A program made the position numbers and the translations under genes. The notes below the pieces were generated by a model, which saw nothing but the letters and a program-made list of their open reading frames with translations, did not search any database and had not been told where the DNA came from. This document shows positions 14,615 through 22,759 of a DNA stretch of 36,679 bases, one piece after another; the stretch's first letter is position 1; each line of letters begins with the position of its first letter. The stretch lies in NCBI GenBank assembly GCA_002337005.1, contig DDFD01000011.1:1-36679 (forward strand). The letters run 5' to 3'. Source of the stretch: Flavobacteriales bacterium UBA1937 (lineage in GTDB: Bacteria; Bacteroidota; Bacteroidia; Flavobacteriales; Weeksellaceae).

Positions 14615-14718
14615 TTTGATATAAATGCTGAAAATTATCATATTTGCATCACTAAAAGAGCGAAACACAAATGATGAAAATAAAACCAGCTAATAAAAGT
14701 TGACTGGTTTTATTTTTA
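14615..14718 (+). ncRNA. Third candidate short transcript, possibly encoding a 10-11-residue peptide
   Basis: The promoter reads TTTG (14615-14618), 20-base spacer, CATATTTG (14639-14646), predicting a start near 14652. A 13-bp terminator stem (14677-14716) ends the transcript. Inside it an ATG at 14671 opens a short frame, MMKIKPANKS, stopping at 14703 exactly before the descending arm. The stem could instead simply be the terminator of the upstream regulator gene, with the promoter match by chance. Independent transcription is therefore tentative. Confidence 0.35.
14677..14716 (+). terminator. Terminator after the TPR/HTH gene or short transcript
   Basis: AAAATAAAACCAG and CTGGTTTTATTTT form a perfect 13-bp stem with a 14-base loop and a T-rich tail, read on the plus strand. 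Confidence 0.75.
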
Positions 14719-14753
14719 TTAATAATAAAATTCATTTTCAATTAAACTAAATG

Positions 14754-14787
14754 AAAAAGGTGAAAGTAAATATACTTCCACCTTTTT
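14754..14787 (-). terminator. Terminator of the nucleoside phosphorylase transcript
   Basis: AAAAAGGTGGAAGT and ACTTTCACCTTTTT (minus reading) form a 14-bp stem whose single irregular pair is G-U on the minus strand. A T tract follows, 24 bases after the phosphorylase stop. Confidence 0.8.
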
Positions 14788-14810
14788 CTGTTTTTACAAT
14801 AAATATTAAT

Positions 14811-15665
14811 CTATTTAATAACTCTTTCTAAAACCCATTCAATCATCATTTTTTCTGATTGGTGATGATCAGCAGCAAATTCACCTCGTCTTCTATTGGC
14901 AATCACATTATTAATGGTAATGGCTTTATGACCCAAAAGTTTAGATAGACCGTAGATAGCAGAAGTTTCCATTTCGAAATTGGTAACTCCTAAATCATTA
15001 AGCACTTCTAAAAATTGATCATCTGTAGATTTCAAACGCAATTGTCTGCCCTGTGGAGCATAAAAACCTGGGAAAGTAGCTGTATTTCCTACATATTTGG
15101 CATCTTTGAAGTATTCGTATTGTGATGCCGTCCACTCAGAAAAATAAAGAAGTGGTTTAATCTTTTCATATGGAAATTTTTCTAAGAAATTTTTAGAAAA
15201 TTCATTTTCAAAATTATAATCTATATAAAAATGTAAAAGACCATCTAGACCTACTACGTTCTCAGAAACCAGCATATTATCTACTTGTACTTCAGGATTT
15301 ACACTTCCACAAGTTCCTAATCTGAACAATTGTAAAGCAGTATGTTCTTTTTTGAATTCTTTTTTATCTAGATCTATATTTACAAGAGCATCTAGTTCAT
15401 TCATTACAATGTCTATATTCTCTGTCCCAATTCCTGTGGACATTACGGTAATTCTCTCACCACGAAGAGTTCCTGTGTGTGTGTAGAATTCTCTTTTGTT
15501 TTTTTTGATTTCAACTTTATCAAAATATTGAGAAACTTTCGGTACTCTATCTGGATCACCTACTAGAAGAATTTTTTCTGCAATATCTTCTGGTTTAAGA
15601 TTCAAATGATAAACGCTTCCATCTTGGTTTAAAACCAATTCTGAAGCAGCAAGTTTATTTAGCAT
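14811..15665 (-). CDS. Nucleoside phosphorylase (uridine/purine phosphorylase family, PNP_UDP_1)
   Basis: Phosphorolysis of nucleosides to base and ribose 1-phosphate in the cytoplasm. The 284-aa protein carries the phosphate-binding LLVGDPDRVPK (residues about 34-44), the TGIGTENIDI segment, RLGTCGSVNPEV, and the nucleoside-binding NFEMETSAIYG, whose Glu contacts the ribose. The family is clear. Uridine phosphorylase is favoured by the FEMET-type motif and by the length of this Bacteroidota subgroup, but purine specificity cannot be excluded. It follows the YciH gene with a 72-base gap containing no convincing promoter, so a two-gene transcript is possible. Confidence 0.88.
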   Translation of the reverse strand: MLNKLAASELVLNQDGSVYHLNLKPEDIAEKILLVGDPDRVPKVSQYFDKVEIKKNKREFYTHTGTLRGERITVMSTGIGTENIDIVMNELDALVNIDLDKKEFKKEHTALQLFRLGTCGSVNPEVQVDNMLVSENVVGLDGLLHFYIDYNFENEFSKNFLEKFPYEKIKPLLYFSEWTASQYEYFKDAKYVGNTATFPGFYAPQGRQLRLKSTDDQFLEVLNDLGVTNFEMETSAIYGLSKLLGHKAITINNVIANRRRGEFAADHHQSEKMMIEWVLERVIK

Positions 15666-15737
15666 AATTAAAATTTTTTTGTCTGAAATTGTTTTTTGTT
15701 TGAAGTAGTTTGAAATTGTTTATTACTATCAAACCAT

Positions 15738-16061
15738 TTATCCTCCAACTCTCTTAGTCTTATAGCCCATTTCCTGAAGGATTTTCATAATTTTATCACG
15801 ATTATCTCCTTGTATTACGATAATTCCATCTTTTTCGCTGCCACCAATTCCCAGAGTTATTTTTATTTTTTTAGAAATCTGTTTTAGTTCTTCTTCGCTC
15901 CCTTCGAAACCTTCTATTAATGTTACAGGTTTACCATTTCTTCCTTTTTTTTCAAATTTACAAATAAGCGGAGATTTTTGCTCAGATTTTTCTTCTGGCA
16001 TTTCGAAATCTTGTTCTTCGTGTTCTGGAAAAAGGTTTTTCAATTGATCTCTTAAATCCAT
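15738..16061 (-). CDS. SUI1/YciH-family translation factor
   Basis: A bacterial homologue of eukaryotic eIF1 (SUI1 fold). E. coli YciH is a stress-related protein affecting translation initiation fidelity. The 107-aa protein has an acidic, glutamate-rich N-terminal tail (1-30) and the SUI1 domain (about 30-104), with RNGKPVTLIEGF, KKIKITLGIGGS and IVIQGDNRDKIMKILQEMGY in order. It lies upstream of the nucleoside phosphorylase. A degenerate -7 box (TTAATTTG, 16101-16094) precedes it. Confidence 0.9.
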   Translation of the reverse strand: MDLRDQLKNLFPEHEEQDFEMPEEKSEQKSPLICKFEKKGRNGKPVTLIEGFEGSEEELKQISKKIKITLGIGGSEKDGIIVIQGDNRDKIMKILQEMGYKTKRVGG

Positions 16062-16187
16062 TTTAATTTTTTTAAAAAAGGATGGTAAAGTTACAAATTA
16101 ACTTATAAATGACGAATATTTATTTTAAAATAATTTTTCTGATAAAAATCTCATTCTCTATAAACCATTTATCGCATATAAATTTCG

Positions 16188-16195
16188 TAAATTTG
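16188..16195 (+). promoter_or_regulatory. -7 box of gpmI
   Basis: TAAATTTG, followed by GC, matches TAnnTTTG 21 bases upstream of the ATG at 16217. Confidence 0.55.
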
Positions 16196-16216
16196 CAGTA
16201 ATAAAAATTGAATATA

Positions 16217-17746
16217 ATGGCTAAAAAAGCAATTCTAGCAATTCTAGACGGATGGGGTTTGGGAACTAATAATAATGTTTCTGCTATTTATCAGGCGAAT
16301 ACTCCTTTTATGGATTCTTGTATGAAAAATTTTCCTACAACAACCTTAGAAGCATCTGGTTTGGCAGTAGGTCTTCCAGATGGGCAAATGGGAAATTCTG
16401 AAGTAGGGCATATGAATCTGGGTGCAGGTAGAGTAGTTTACCAAAATTTAGTGAAACTAAATATGGCTGTAGAAAATGGCAGTCTAGGAAAAGAAAAAGG
16501 AATAGTAGCAGCATTTAATTATGCCAAAGAAAATCATAAAAAAGTACATTTCATAGGTTTGGTTTCTAATGGTGGAGTTCACTCTCATATTAATCACCTA
16601 AAAGGTTTGCTTTCTGCTGCTAAAGAAAACGGATTAGACGAAAACGTATTTGTACATGCATTTACAGATGGTAGAGATTGTGATCCTATGTCTGGCAAAG
16701 GTTTCATAGAAGAATTACTTAATCATATGAAATCTAGTACAGGTAAATTAGCTTCGGTAGTAGGAAGATATTTTGCAATGGACAGAGACAAAAGATGGGA
16801 AAGAGTAAAACTAGCATATGATGCTATGGTAAACGGAGTAGGAGAATTGACCAAAAATCCAATAGAAGCTATAGAAAAATCTTATGCAGAAGGTGTTACA
16901 GATGAATTCTTAAAACCAATTATCATTTCAGAAAACAATCATTTACCTACTGCCAAAATAGAAACTGGTGATGTAGTTTTCTGTTTTAATTTCCGTACAG
17001 ACAGAGGTAGAGAAATTACAGAAGTTCTTTCTCAACAAGATTTACCAGATTTTGGTATGCACAAGTTAGATTTGTATTACGTAACGCTTACCAATTATGA
17101 TGAAACATTCAAAAATGTAAATGTAATTTTTGATGAAGAAGTGCTTTCACAAACTATGGGAGAAGTACTAGAATCTGCTGGTAGAACTCAAATAAGAATA
17201 GCTGAAACAGAGAAATATCCACACGTTACGTTTTTCTTCTCTGGTGGTAGAGAAAAAGAATTTGTAGGTGAAAGAAGATTGCTATGCCCAAGTCCAAAAG
17301 ATGTACCAACTTATGATTTAAAACCAGAAATGTCTGCTTTTGACATCAGAGATGCTATAGTTCCAGAATTAGAAAAAGAATCAGCAGATTTTATTTGTCT
17401 TAATTTTGCTAATGCAGATATGGTAGGGCATACTGGTGTTTTCGAAGCGGCTGTTAAAGCTTGTGAAGCGGTAGATAAATGCATAGAAGCGGTAGCAACT
17501 ACAGCTTACGAACACGGATATGCGGTGTTTATCTTAGCAGATCACGGTAATTCTGATGTAATGATTAATCCAGACGGAAGTCCTAATACACAGCATTCTA
17601 CCAATTTGGTACCTTTGGTAGTAATGGATAAAGACCACACTTGGAATCTAAAACCTGGTAAATTAGGAGATGTAGCACCATCTATCTTAAAAGTAATGGG
17701 TGTAGAAATTCCTGAAATTATGAACGGAAATGTATTGGTTTCTTAA
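16217..17746 (+). CDS. gpmI: 2,3-bisphosphoglycerate-independent phosphoglycerate mutase
   Basis: Interconverts 3- and 2-phosphoglycerate in glycolysis through a phosphoserine intermediate, using two Mn(II) ions. The 509-aa protein is full length. D11 lies in LAILDGWG, the phosphorylated S61 in QMGNSEVGHMNLG, the mutase-domain segment TDGRDCDP with RYFAMDRDKRWER in the middle, and the C-terminal metal motifs NFANADMVGHTG and LADHGNSDV. The ATG at 16217 is preferred over a TTG at 16208 because it starts the conserved KKAILAILDGWG strand. It is monocistronic; a weak hairpin (17760-17779) may end it. Confidence 0.97.
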   Translation: MAKKAILAILDGWGLGTNNNVSAIYQANTPFMDSCMKNFPTTTLEASGLAVGLPDGQMGNSEVGHMNLGAGRVVYQNLVKLNMAVENGSLGKEKGIVAAFNYAKENHKKVHFIGLVSNGGVHSHINHLKGLLSAAKENGLDENVFVHAFTDGRDCDPMSGKGFIEELLNHMKSSTGKLASVVGRYFAMDRDKRWERVKLAYDAMVNGVGELTKNPIEAIEKSYAEGVTDEFLKPIIISENNHLPTAKIETGDVVFCFNFRTDRGREITEVLSQQDLPDFGMHKLDLYYVTLTNYDETFKNVNVIFDEEVLSQTMGEVLESAGRTQIRIAETEKYPHVTFFFSGGREKEFVGERRLLCPSPKDVPTYDLKPEMSAFDIRDAIVPELEKESADFICLNFANADMVGHTGVFEAAVKACEAVDKCIEAVATTAYEHGYAVFILADHGNSDVMINPDGSPNTQHSTNLVPLVVMDKDHTWNLKPGKLGDVAPSILKVMGVEIPEIMNGNVLVS

Positions 17747-17759
17747 AATTATAAATTTT

Positions 17760-17784
17760 CATTTATGATGAAATAAATGTATTT
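17760..17784 (+). terminator. Weak possible terminator of gpmI
   Basis: CATTTAT and ATAAATG pair around a 6-base loop and are followed by TATTTTT. The stem is AT-only apart from the closing pair, so this is a low-confidence call. Confidence 0.35.
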
Positions 17785-17833
17785 TTAGGTTTCTAAACAA
17801 AAAATATTTAACTTTAGCCAACTAATAATTATT

Positions 17834-20524
17834 ATGTTGGCTATTTTTTTTAATATTATCAAATTTAGGAGACTGAAAATATTAGTTAGCATTGTCCTAT
17901 TATTTTATTTCAATCTCATTTTTTCTCAAAAAGCATCTATTTTTGAAAACATTACCGAAAGCGAAGGTTTACCAAGCAATTATATTTTTAATATAGATGA
18001 AGACCAAAACCATGTACTCTGGCTAGGAACAGACAAAGGCCTAATTACCTACCAAGATGGCAAATGGATTTCGCTAGATGTAGATGCTGGATTGCCAGGA
18101 AATTATATCAATAAAATGATTGCTGACCGTAAAAATGGTTTGCTTATTTATATTTCAGAAAAAGGCTTGTATTATTTCAATAGCAATACCAAAACTTTAA
18201 TGAAAAGGTATAACGAAATAAACGAAAAACAATCTGTAGATTTAAGGAAAGCGAATAAAAGTGAAAATTATATCATTATAAAAACCATCAATTTTGATAA
18301 TAAAGAAAATATTTATTATGCTTTTGATAGAAGAAATGTTTACAAATTATTAAAAGTAAGTACCACCAAGATAGGAAATGGAAATTTTTTAAAATTAGAA
18401 AATGGAGAGATAATTTCTGATATCAGAATTTTTGAAAAAAACAATGAGTTTGTGTTTCAAAATTTTACTTTTAAGCAGAATCCTTTCGGGATTATCAGAA
18501 AAGAAAATAATAAAATTATAGACACCATTACAGAGGAACATGGTCTTGTAAGTAATTATGTAAGCCAAATTCTGAAAAGAGAAAATGGAGATATTTTTAT
18601 CACAACTCTAGGAGGTGGGATATCAGTACTTAAAAAAAATAATCCTAAGGTTTCTTATCTCAATAAAACCATCAGTGTACGAGATATAATTTATAGTCAA
18701 GGTAAAAAGTATATACTTGCAGATGGATATTTGTATATTCTAGGCAAGAATTCTATTCAGAAAAAATATTTTTTAAGAAAAGATGCGCTTAGCTTTTACG
18801 TTTCGGGTAATGAACTCATTTTAGGCAGTTTCGACGGTTTACATTTCTATTCACTAGAACCCAAATTAAGATTAATAAAGACTTATCCTATTACTACAGG
18901 AATTTCAAAAATTTTAAAAATAAATGATAAAATAGTAATTTCTACCTACGGAAATGGAATCCAAGTAATGGAGAATAATACCGTAAAAACCTTTGGAAAT
19001 AGATATTTCAATAACATTGAAAATATGTTCAAAACAAAAAACGGATATGCCATTACATCTTATGAACATGGGATTTGTATGTTAGATGAAAAATTTAGAG
19101 TAACTAATCATTTTGATAAAAATAATGGTTTAGAAAGTAACTTTGTTACGTATGCTTTTTCTGATAATGATTCTATATACATTGGTACTAAAAAAGGAAT
19201 AACCGTCTATCATAATAAAAAGCCTGTTTTAAAATTCAATTCTGAAAATAACTTTGGTGGAAATTTAGTAAGAGATATTTTTAGAGATAAAAAAAATACA
19301 ATTTGGATACTTACAGACAAGCTTTTATACAAGAAATCTTATAATTTTTTTAGACCATTAGGTTCTTTAAGATTAACTGATGATAGCAAAGATAGAATAT
19401 TAAAAGGCGCATATTCTGATGCAGAAAACGAATTATTAATTGTTTCTAAAAATAAATTTTCTGTTTTTAATATAGACAAGGTAGTACCTAATAAAAATGA
19501 TTATCCAGTAATTTTAGAAAAAGTAACATCTAATGGTGAATTGATAGATTATAATAAAAAAATTCAGTTTAGTGATAGTGACAAAGATATTTATTTTATC
19601 TTTAAATCTGTTGATAAAGAAATACTTACACAGTCTAAATTATATTATAAAATTAATAAAGATGTCTGGAAACCATTTTCACAACCAAGGTCACTTAAAT
19701 TTTATCATTTAGAAAGAGGAAGTTACATCTTAGCAATAAAAGTAATCAATGAAGATGGTTACGAAAAATTCTTAGAAAAACCAATAAAATTCTATGTAAC
19801 AGGACCATTTTACATAAGATGGTGGTTTATTTTATTATCAGTTTTAGTTGCAAGTTTTTTAATCTACAGTTACATAAACGAAAGCAATAAAAGAAAATAC
19901 GTAAAAAGATTAAATGAACTTAGAATAAAACATCAAATAGAAAACGAGAGAAAAAGAATAGGGCGAGATTTACACGATAATATAGGAGCCTATGTTACCA
20001 GCCTAATTTCTAAAATAGACTTATTTAAAAACTCTACTGTTATTAAAGAATCTGAAGTAAACTGTGATGATGTGAGACTAGATGCAGAGCATATTTTAGC
20101 GCTTCTTAGACAAACCATATTTGTACTGGCAAATAAAGAAACCAATATTATTGCTCTTTATGATAATTTCAAAAGTTATGCTCTTAAATTTTTACATACA
20201 GATAATATTAGAATGATTTTCGAAGAAAATATTGAAAATAATAGAACACTAGATCCTACCACCAGTAGCGGAATTTTTAGAATTATGCAAGAAGCATTGC
20301 AAAACATTCATAAGCACGCACATGCAACTAGAGTAGAAGTAAATATAATATCTAAACAAAAAATAGTAATCTTGATAAAAGATAACGGAAAAGGATTTGA
20401 CCAAGAAGACCTAAAAGCTGGATACGGACTTAAAAACATGAAAGAAAGAGCAATGGAAATAGGATTCAGGTTTAATATATATTCTGATATTACAGGAACA
20501 ACCATAGAATTGGTAGAAACATAA
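17834..20524 (+). CDS. Two-component-propeller sensor histidine kinase (HisKA_3 type)
   Basis: An 896-aa membrane sensor kinase. After a signal/anchor helix (about 14-32), residues about 40-580 hold two-component regulator propeller blades (for example VLWLGTDKGLITY, IYIGTKKGITVY and TIWILTDK). A Y_Y_Y-type beta domain (about 590-650) and one transmembrane helix (about 660-682) follow. The cytoplasmic dimerisation/phosphoacceptor domain is of HisKA_3 type with H714 (RKRIGRDLHDNIGAY), followed by a HATPase_c domain (about 795-896) with IKDNGKGFD and GYGLKNMKERA. The NarL-type regulator 67 bases downstream is the probable partner. In Bacteroidota such sensors often respond to carbohydrates, but no polysaccharide-utilisation genes are adjacent. 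Confidence 0.9.
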   Translation: MLAIFFNIIKFRRLKILVSIVLLFYFNLIFSQKASIFENITESEGLPSNYIFNIDEDQNHVLWLGTDKGLITYQDGKWISLDVDAGLPGNYINKMIADRKNGLLIYISEKGLYYFNSNTKTLMKRYNEINEKQSVDLRKANKSENYIIIKTINFDNKENIYYAFDRRNVYKLLKVSTTKIGNGNFLKLENGEIISDIRIFEKNNEFVFQNFTFKQNPFGIIRKENNKIIDTITEEHGLVSNYVSQILKRENGDIFITTLGGGISVLKKNNPKVSYLNKTISVRDIIYSQGKKYILADGYLYILGKNSIQKKYFLRKDALSFYVSGNELILGSFDGLHFYSLEPKLRLIKTYPITTGISKILKINDKIVISTYGNGIQVMENNTVKTFGNRYFNNIENMFKTKNGYAITSYEHGICMLDEKFRVTNHFDKNNGLESNFVTYAFSDNDSIYIGTKKGITVYHNKKPVLKFNSENNFGGNLVRDIFRDKKNTIWILTDKLLYKKSYNFFRPLGSLRLTDDSKDRILKGAYSDAENELLIVSKNKFSVFNIDKVVPNKNDYPVILEKVTSNGELIDYNKKIQFSDSDKDIYFIFKSVDKEILTQSKLYYKINKDVWKPFSQPRSLKFYHLERGSYILAIKVINEDGYEKFLEKPIKFYVTGPFYIRWWFILLSVLVASFLIYSYINESNKRKYVKRLNELRIKHQIENERKRIGRDLHDNIGAYVTSLISKIDLFKNSTVIKESEVNCDDVRLDAEHILALLRQTIFVLANKETNIIALYDNFKSYALKFLHTDNIRMIFEENIENNRTLDPTTSSGIFRIMQEALQNIHKHAHATRVEVNIISKQKIVILIKDNGKGFDQEDLKAGYGLKNMKERAMEIGFRFNIYSDITGTTIELVET

Positions 20525-20591
20525 AATACGTAGTTTGTTGTATTGATAGATGATTTTTTTACAATTAATTTTATGAAATAATATAATTAGC

Positions 20592-21257
20592 ATGATTAGT
20601 GTAGCAATAGTAGATGATAACCAAATAAATAGAAAAACCATAAAAGACAAGCTTTCACCTTATAAAGACATTTATTTAATGTTTGAAGCTACCAATGGAG
20701 AAGAATTTTTCGAAAAACTTAAATTTTTAAAAAAAGAAAATTATCCGCAGGTGGTATTAATGGATATAGAAATGCCAATTCTAGATGGTATAGCCGCTAT
20801 TGCCTCAGGTTCTATTAAATATCCTGAAATTAAATATATTGTACTCACCATTTATGCTGATGATGATAAAATTTTCGAGGCCATAAAAGCCGGAGCTAGC
20901 GGTTATTTACTTAAAGAAGATAGAGCTGTAAATATAGTAGAAGCCATTTCTAATGTGGTAGAATTTGACGGAATTCCTATGAGCCCTGCAATTGCGAGAA
21001 GAGCAATGGATTTATTAAGAGATGCGCCAAAACCAATTGCTGCCACACAAAATACAACAGTTGACCACCAATTAAGCGATAGAGAAATGGAAATTTTAAA
21101 AGAAGTAGTAAAAGGCTTTAACCACCACGAAATAGCCGAAAAACTTTTTATAAGTCCTAATACGGTGAGAACTCATGTTAATAATATTTACAAAAAACTA
21201 CATCTTAATTCCAGAAGTCAGATTATGAATTTGGCCTATAAAAATAAGTGGATTTAG
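20592..21257 (+). CDS. NarL/LuxR-family response regulator
   Basis: A cytoplasmic DNA-binding response regulator of 221 aa. The receiver domain (1-120) has acidic DDN (residues 8-10), the phosphoacceptor D58 in VLMDIEMPILDG, a Thr in VLTIY and the Lys in YLLKED. A linker of about 25 residues leads to the LuxR-type HTH (about 155-215), with SDREMEILKEVVKG and ISPNTVRTHVNNIYKKL. It lies directly after the HisKA_3 kinase, which normally pairs with this receiver type. The genes it controls cannot be read from this window. Confidence 0.94.
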   Translation: MISVAIVDDNQINRKTIKDKLSPYKDIYLMFEATNGEEFFEKLKFLKKENYPQVVLMDIEMPILDGIAAIASGSIKYPEIKYIVLTIYADDDKIFEAIKAGASGYLLKEDRAVNIVEAISNVVEFDGIPMSPAIARRAMDLLRDAPKPIAATQNTTVDHQLSDREMEILKEVVKGFNHHEIAEKLFISPNTVRTHVNNIYKKLHLNSRSQIMNLAYKNKWI

Positions 21258-21291
21258 TCTCTATAAATATAATCTAATCTTTTTCATATAT

Positions 21292-21322
21292 AAGTAGTTC
21301 TATAATTAGAGCTACTTTTTTT
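21292..21322 (+). terminator. Terminator of the kinase-regulator operon
   Basis: AAGTAGTTCT and AGAGCTACTT pair (one G-U) around a 6-base loop, followed by a T run, 34 bases after the response regulator stop. Confidence 0.75.
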
Positions 21323-21330
21323 AATTTCAC

Positions 21331-21338
21331 TATATTTG
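21331..21338 (+). promoter_or_regulatory. -7 box of the HAD-map operon
   Basis: TATATTTG followed by GC matches TAnnTTTG, 19 bases upstream of the HAD gene ATG. Confidence 0.55.
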
Positions 21339-21357
21339 CAAAAATTAATATTCACTA

Positions 21358-21789
21358 ATGATTAGTAATAAAAAATTAGCAATAGATTTTGATGGTACCA
21401 TAGTAGAAGACGCATATCCATCTATAGGAAAACCAAAAACATTTGCTTTTGAAACTCTCAAAAAATTACAATCTGAAGGCTATAGATTAATTCTATGGAC
21501 ATACAGAAGCGGTAAAACTCTAGATGATGCGGTAGAATTTTGCAAAAAAAACGGAATAGAATTTTATGCTGTTAACTCTAGTTTTGAAGGAGAAGTTTTT
21601 GACCACGAAACCCAATCCAGAAAAATAGATGCAGATCTTTTTGTAGATGATAGAAATCTTGGCGGTTTCCCAGGTTGGGGAGAAGTTTACGAAATCATAA
21701 AACAAAAAATAGAATTTGGAATTGCCAACGGAGAAGTTCAGGCATATTCTAAATTAAAAAAAGAAAAAAAGAAAGGATTATTTTGGTAA
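21358..21789 (+). CDS. HAD-superfamily phosphatase, BT0820-like
   Basis: A compact 143-aa HAD hydrolase without a large cap domain. Motif I is DFDGTI (residues 9-14, nucleophile D9 and acid D11), motif II is the Thr in ILWTYRSG, a Lys lies in SRKIDADLF, and motif IV is FVDDRN. Length and the LILWTYRSG segment resemble the structurally characterised Bacteroides BT0820 group. The substrate is unknown. It is followed after 7 bases by map, so the two are co-transcribed. Confidence 0.85.
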   Translation: MISNKKLAIDFDGTIVEDAYPSIGKPKTFAFETLKKLQSEGYRLILWTYRSGKTLDDAVEFCKKNGIEFYAVNSSFEGEVFDHETQSRKIDADLFVDDRNLGGFPGWGEVYEIIKQKIEFGIANGEVQAYSKLKKEKKKGLFW

Positions 21790-21796
21790 AAATAAT

Positions 21797-22606
21797 ATGA
21801 TAATACTTAAAACACTCGAAGAACTCCATTTAATGAGAGAATCTGCTCAATTGGTTTCTAAAACCTTGGGTATGATTGCCAAAGAAATAAAACCAGGCGT
21901 AACTACATTACATCTAGATAAATTAGCCCACGATTTTATAAAAGATCACGGAGGATATCCTGCATTTTTAGGAATGTATGGTTTCCCGAACTCACTTTGT
22001 ATTTCTCCTAACGAAGAAGTGGTACACGGAATTCCGAATGATAAACCACTGAAAGAAGGTGATGTACTTTCAGTAGATTGTGGCGTTTATATGAATGATT
22101 TCTACGGAGATCACGCTTATTCTTTTGAGGTAGGTGAAGTAGCACCTGAAACCAAAAAATTACTAAAAATCACCAAAGAATCTCTTTACAAAGGAATCGA
22201 ACAATGCGTTCGTGGTAAAAGAGTAGGAGATATCTCTTTCGCTATTCAAAGTTATTGCGAAAAAGAAGGTTATGGTGTAGTAAGAGAATTGGTAGGGCAC
22301 GGTTTAGGAAGAACTATGCACGAAGATCCTCAAGTTCCTAACTACGGCAGAAAAGGCAGCGGAAAAGTTCTAAAAGACGGCATAGTTCTCGCCATAGAAC
22401 CAATGATTAATATGGGAACCGAAAAAGTGAAATTTCATAAAGATGGTTGGACGGTAACTACGTTGGATAATAAACCTTCTGCACATTTCGAGCACGATGT
22501 TACCATTATCAACGGAAAACCTGTCTTGCTTTCTACCTTCAAATATATTTACGAAGCTTTAGGAATAGAGAGTGACGAAGAAGCTCCTTTTACAATGGAT
22601 TTTTAG
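21797..22606 (+). CDS. map: Methionine aminopeptidase type I
   Basis: Removes the N-terminal methionine from nascent proteins using two divalent metals. The 269-aa chain carries the five metal ligands in order: two Asp in SVDCGVYMNDFYGDHAYSF (split here as SVDCGVYMND and FYGDHAYSF), His in ELVGHGLGRTMHEDP, Glu in AIEPMINMG and Glu in HFEHDVTI. The N-terminus begins directly with the catalytic fold, without a zinc-finger extension. It is second in an operon with the HAD phosphatase. Confidence 0.96.
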   Translation: MIILKTLEELHLMRESAQLVSKTLGMIAKEIKPGVTTLHLDKLAHDFIKDHGGYPAFLGMYGFPNSLCISPNEEVVHGIPNDKPLKEGDVLSVDCGVYMNDFYGDHAYSFEVGEVAPETKKLLKITKESLYKGIEQCVRGKRVGDISFAIQSYCEKEGYGVVRELVGHGLGRTMHEDPQVPNYGRKGSGKVLKDGIVLAIEPMINMGTEKVKFHKDGWTVTTLDNKPSAHFEHDVTIINGKPVLLSTFKYIYEALGIESDEEAPFTMDF

Positions 22607-22631
22607 AAAATAAAAAATTATATATCAATAG

Positions 22632-22651
22632 AAACGGGCTTTAGCCCGTTT
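22632..22651. terminator. Hairpin terminator after map, REP-like
   Basis: AAACGGGCT and AGCCCGTTT form a perfect 9-bp GC-rich stem with a 2-base loop and a T run on the plus strand, 25 bases after the map stop. A second small palindrome TGGCTTTAGCCA (22671-22682) shares the core GGCTTTAGCC, so the pair may be a REP-type element doubling as a terminator. Confidence 0.75.
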
Positions 22652-22759
22652 TTTTATAGAAAAATTCCGCTGGCTTTAGCCAAAACTTACTATAAATTTT
22701 AAAATTTAATTATTATTAACTTTATTATTTCTAAATTTATAGAAGTAAATTTTTTTTTT

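Noticed and set aside
15666..15737. Short direct repeat TGAAATTGTTT between yciH and the nucleoside phosphorylase gene
   Set aside because: Two low-complexity copies in an AT-rich spacer with no further structure; likely chance.
16208..16216. TTG start three codons upstream of gpmI
   Set aside because: The ATG at 16217 begins the conserved N-terminal strand of the enzyme, and TTG adds no conserved residues.
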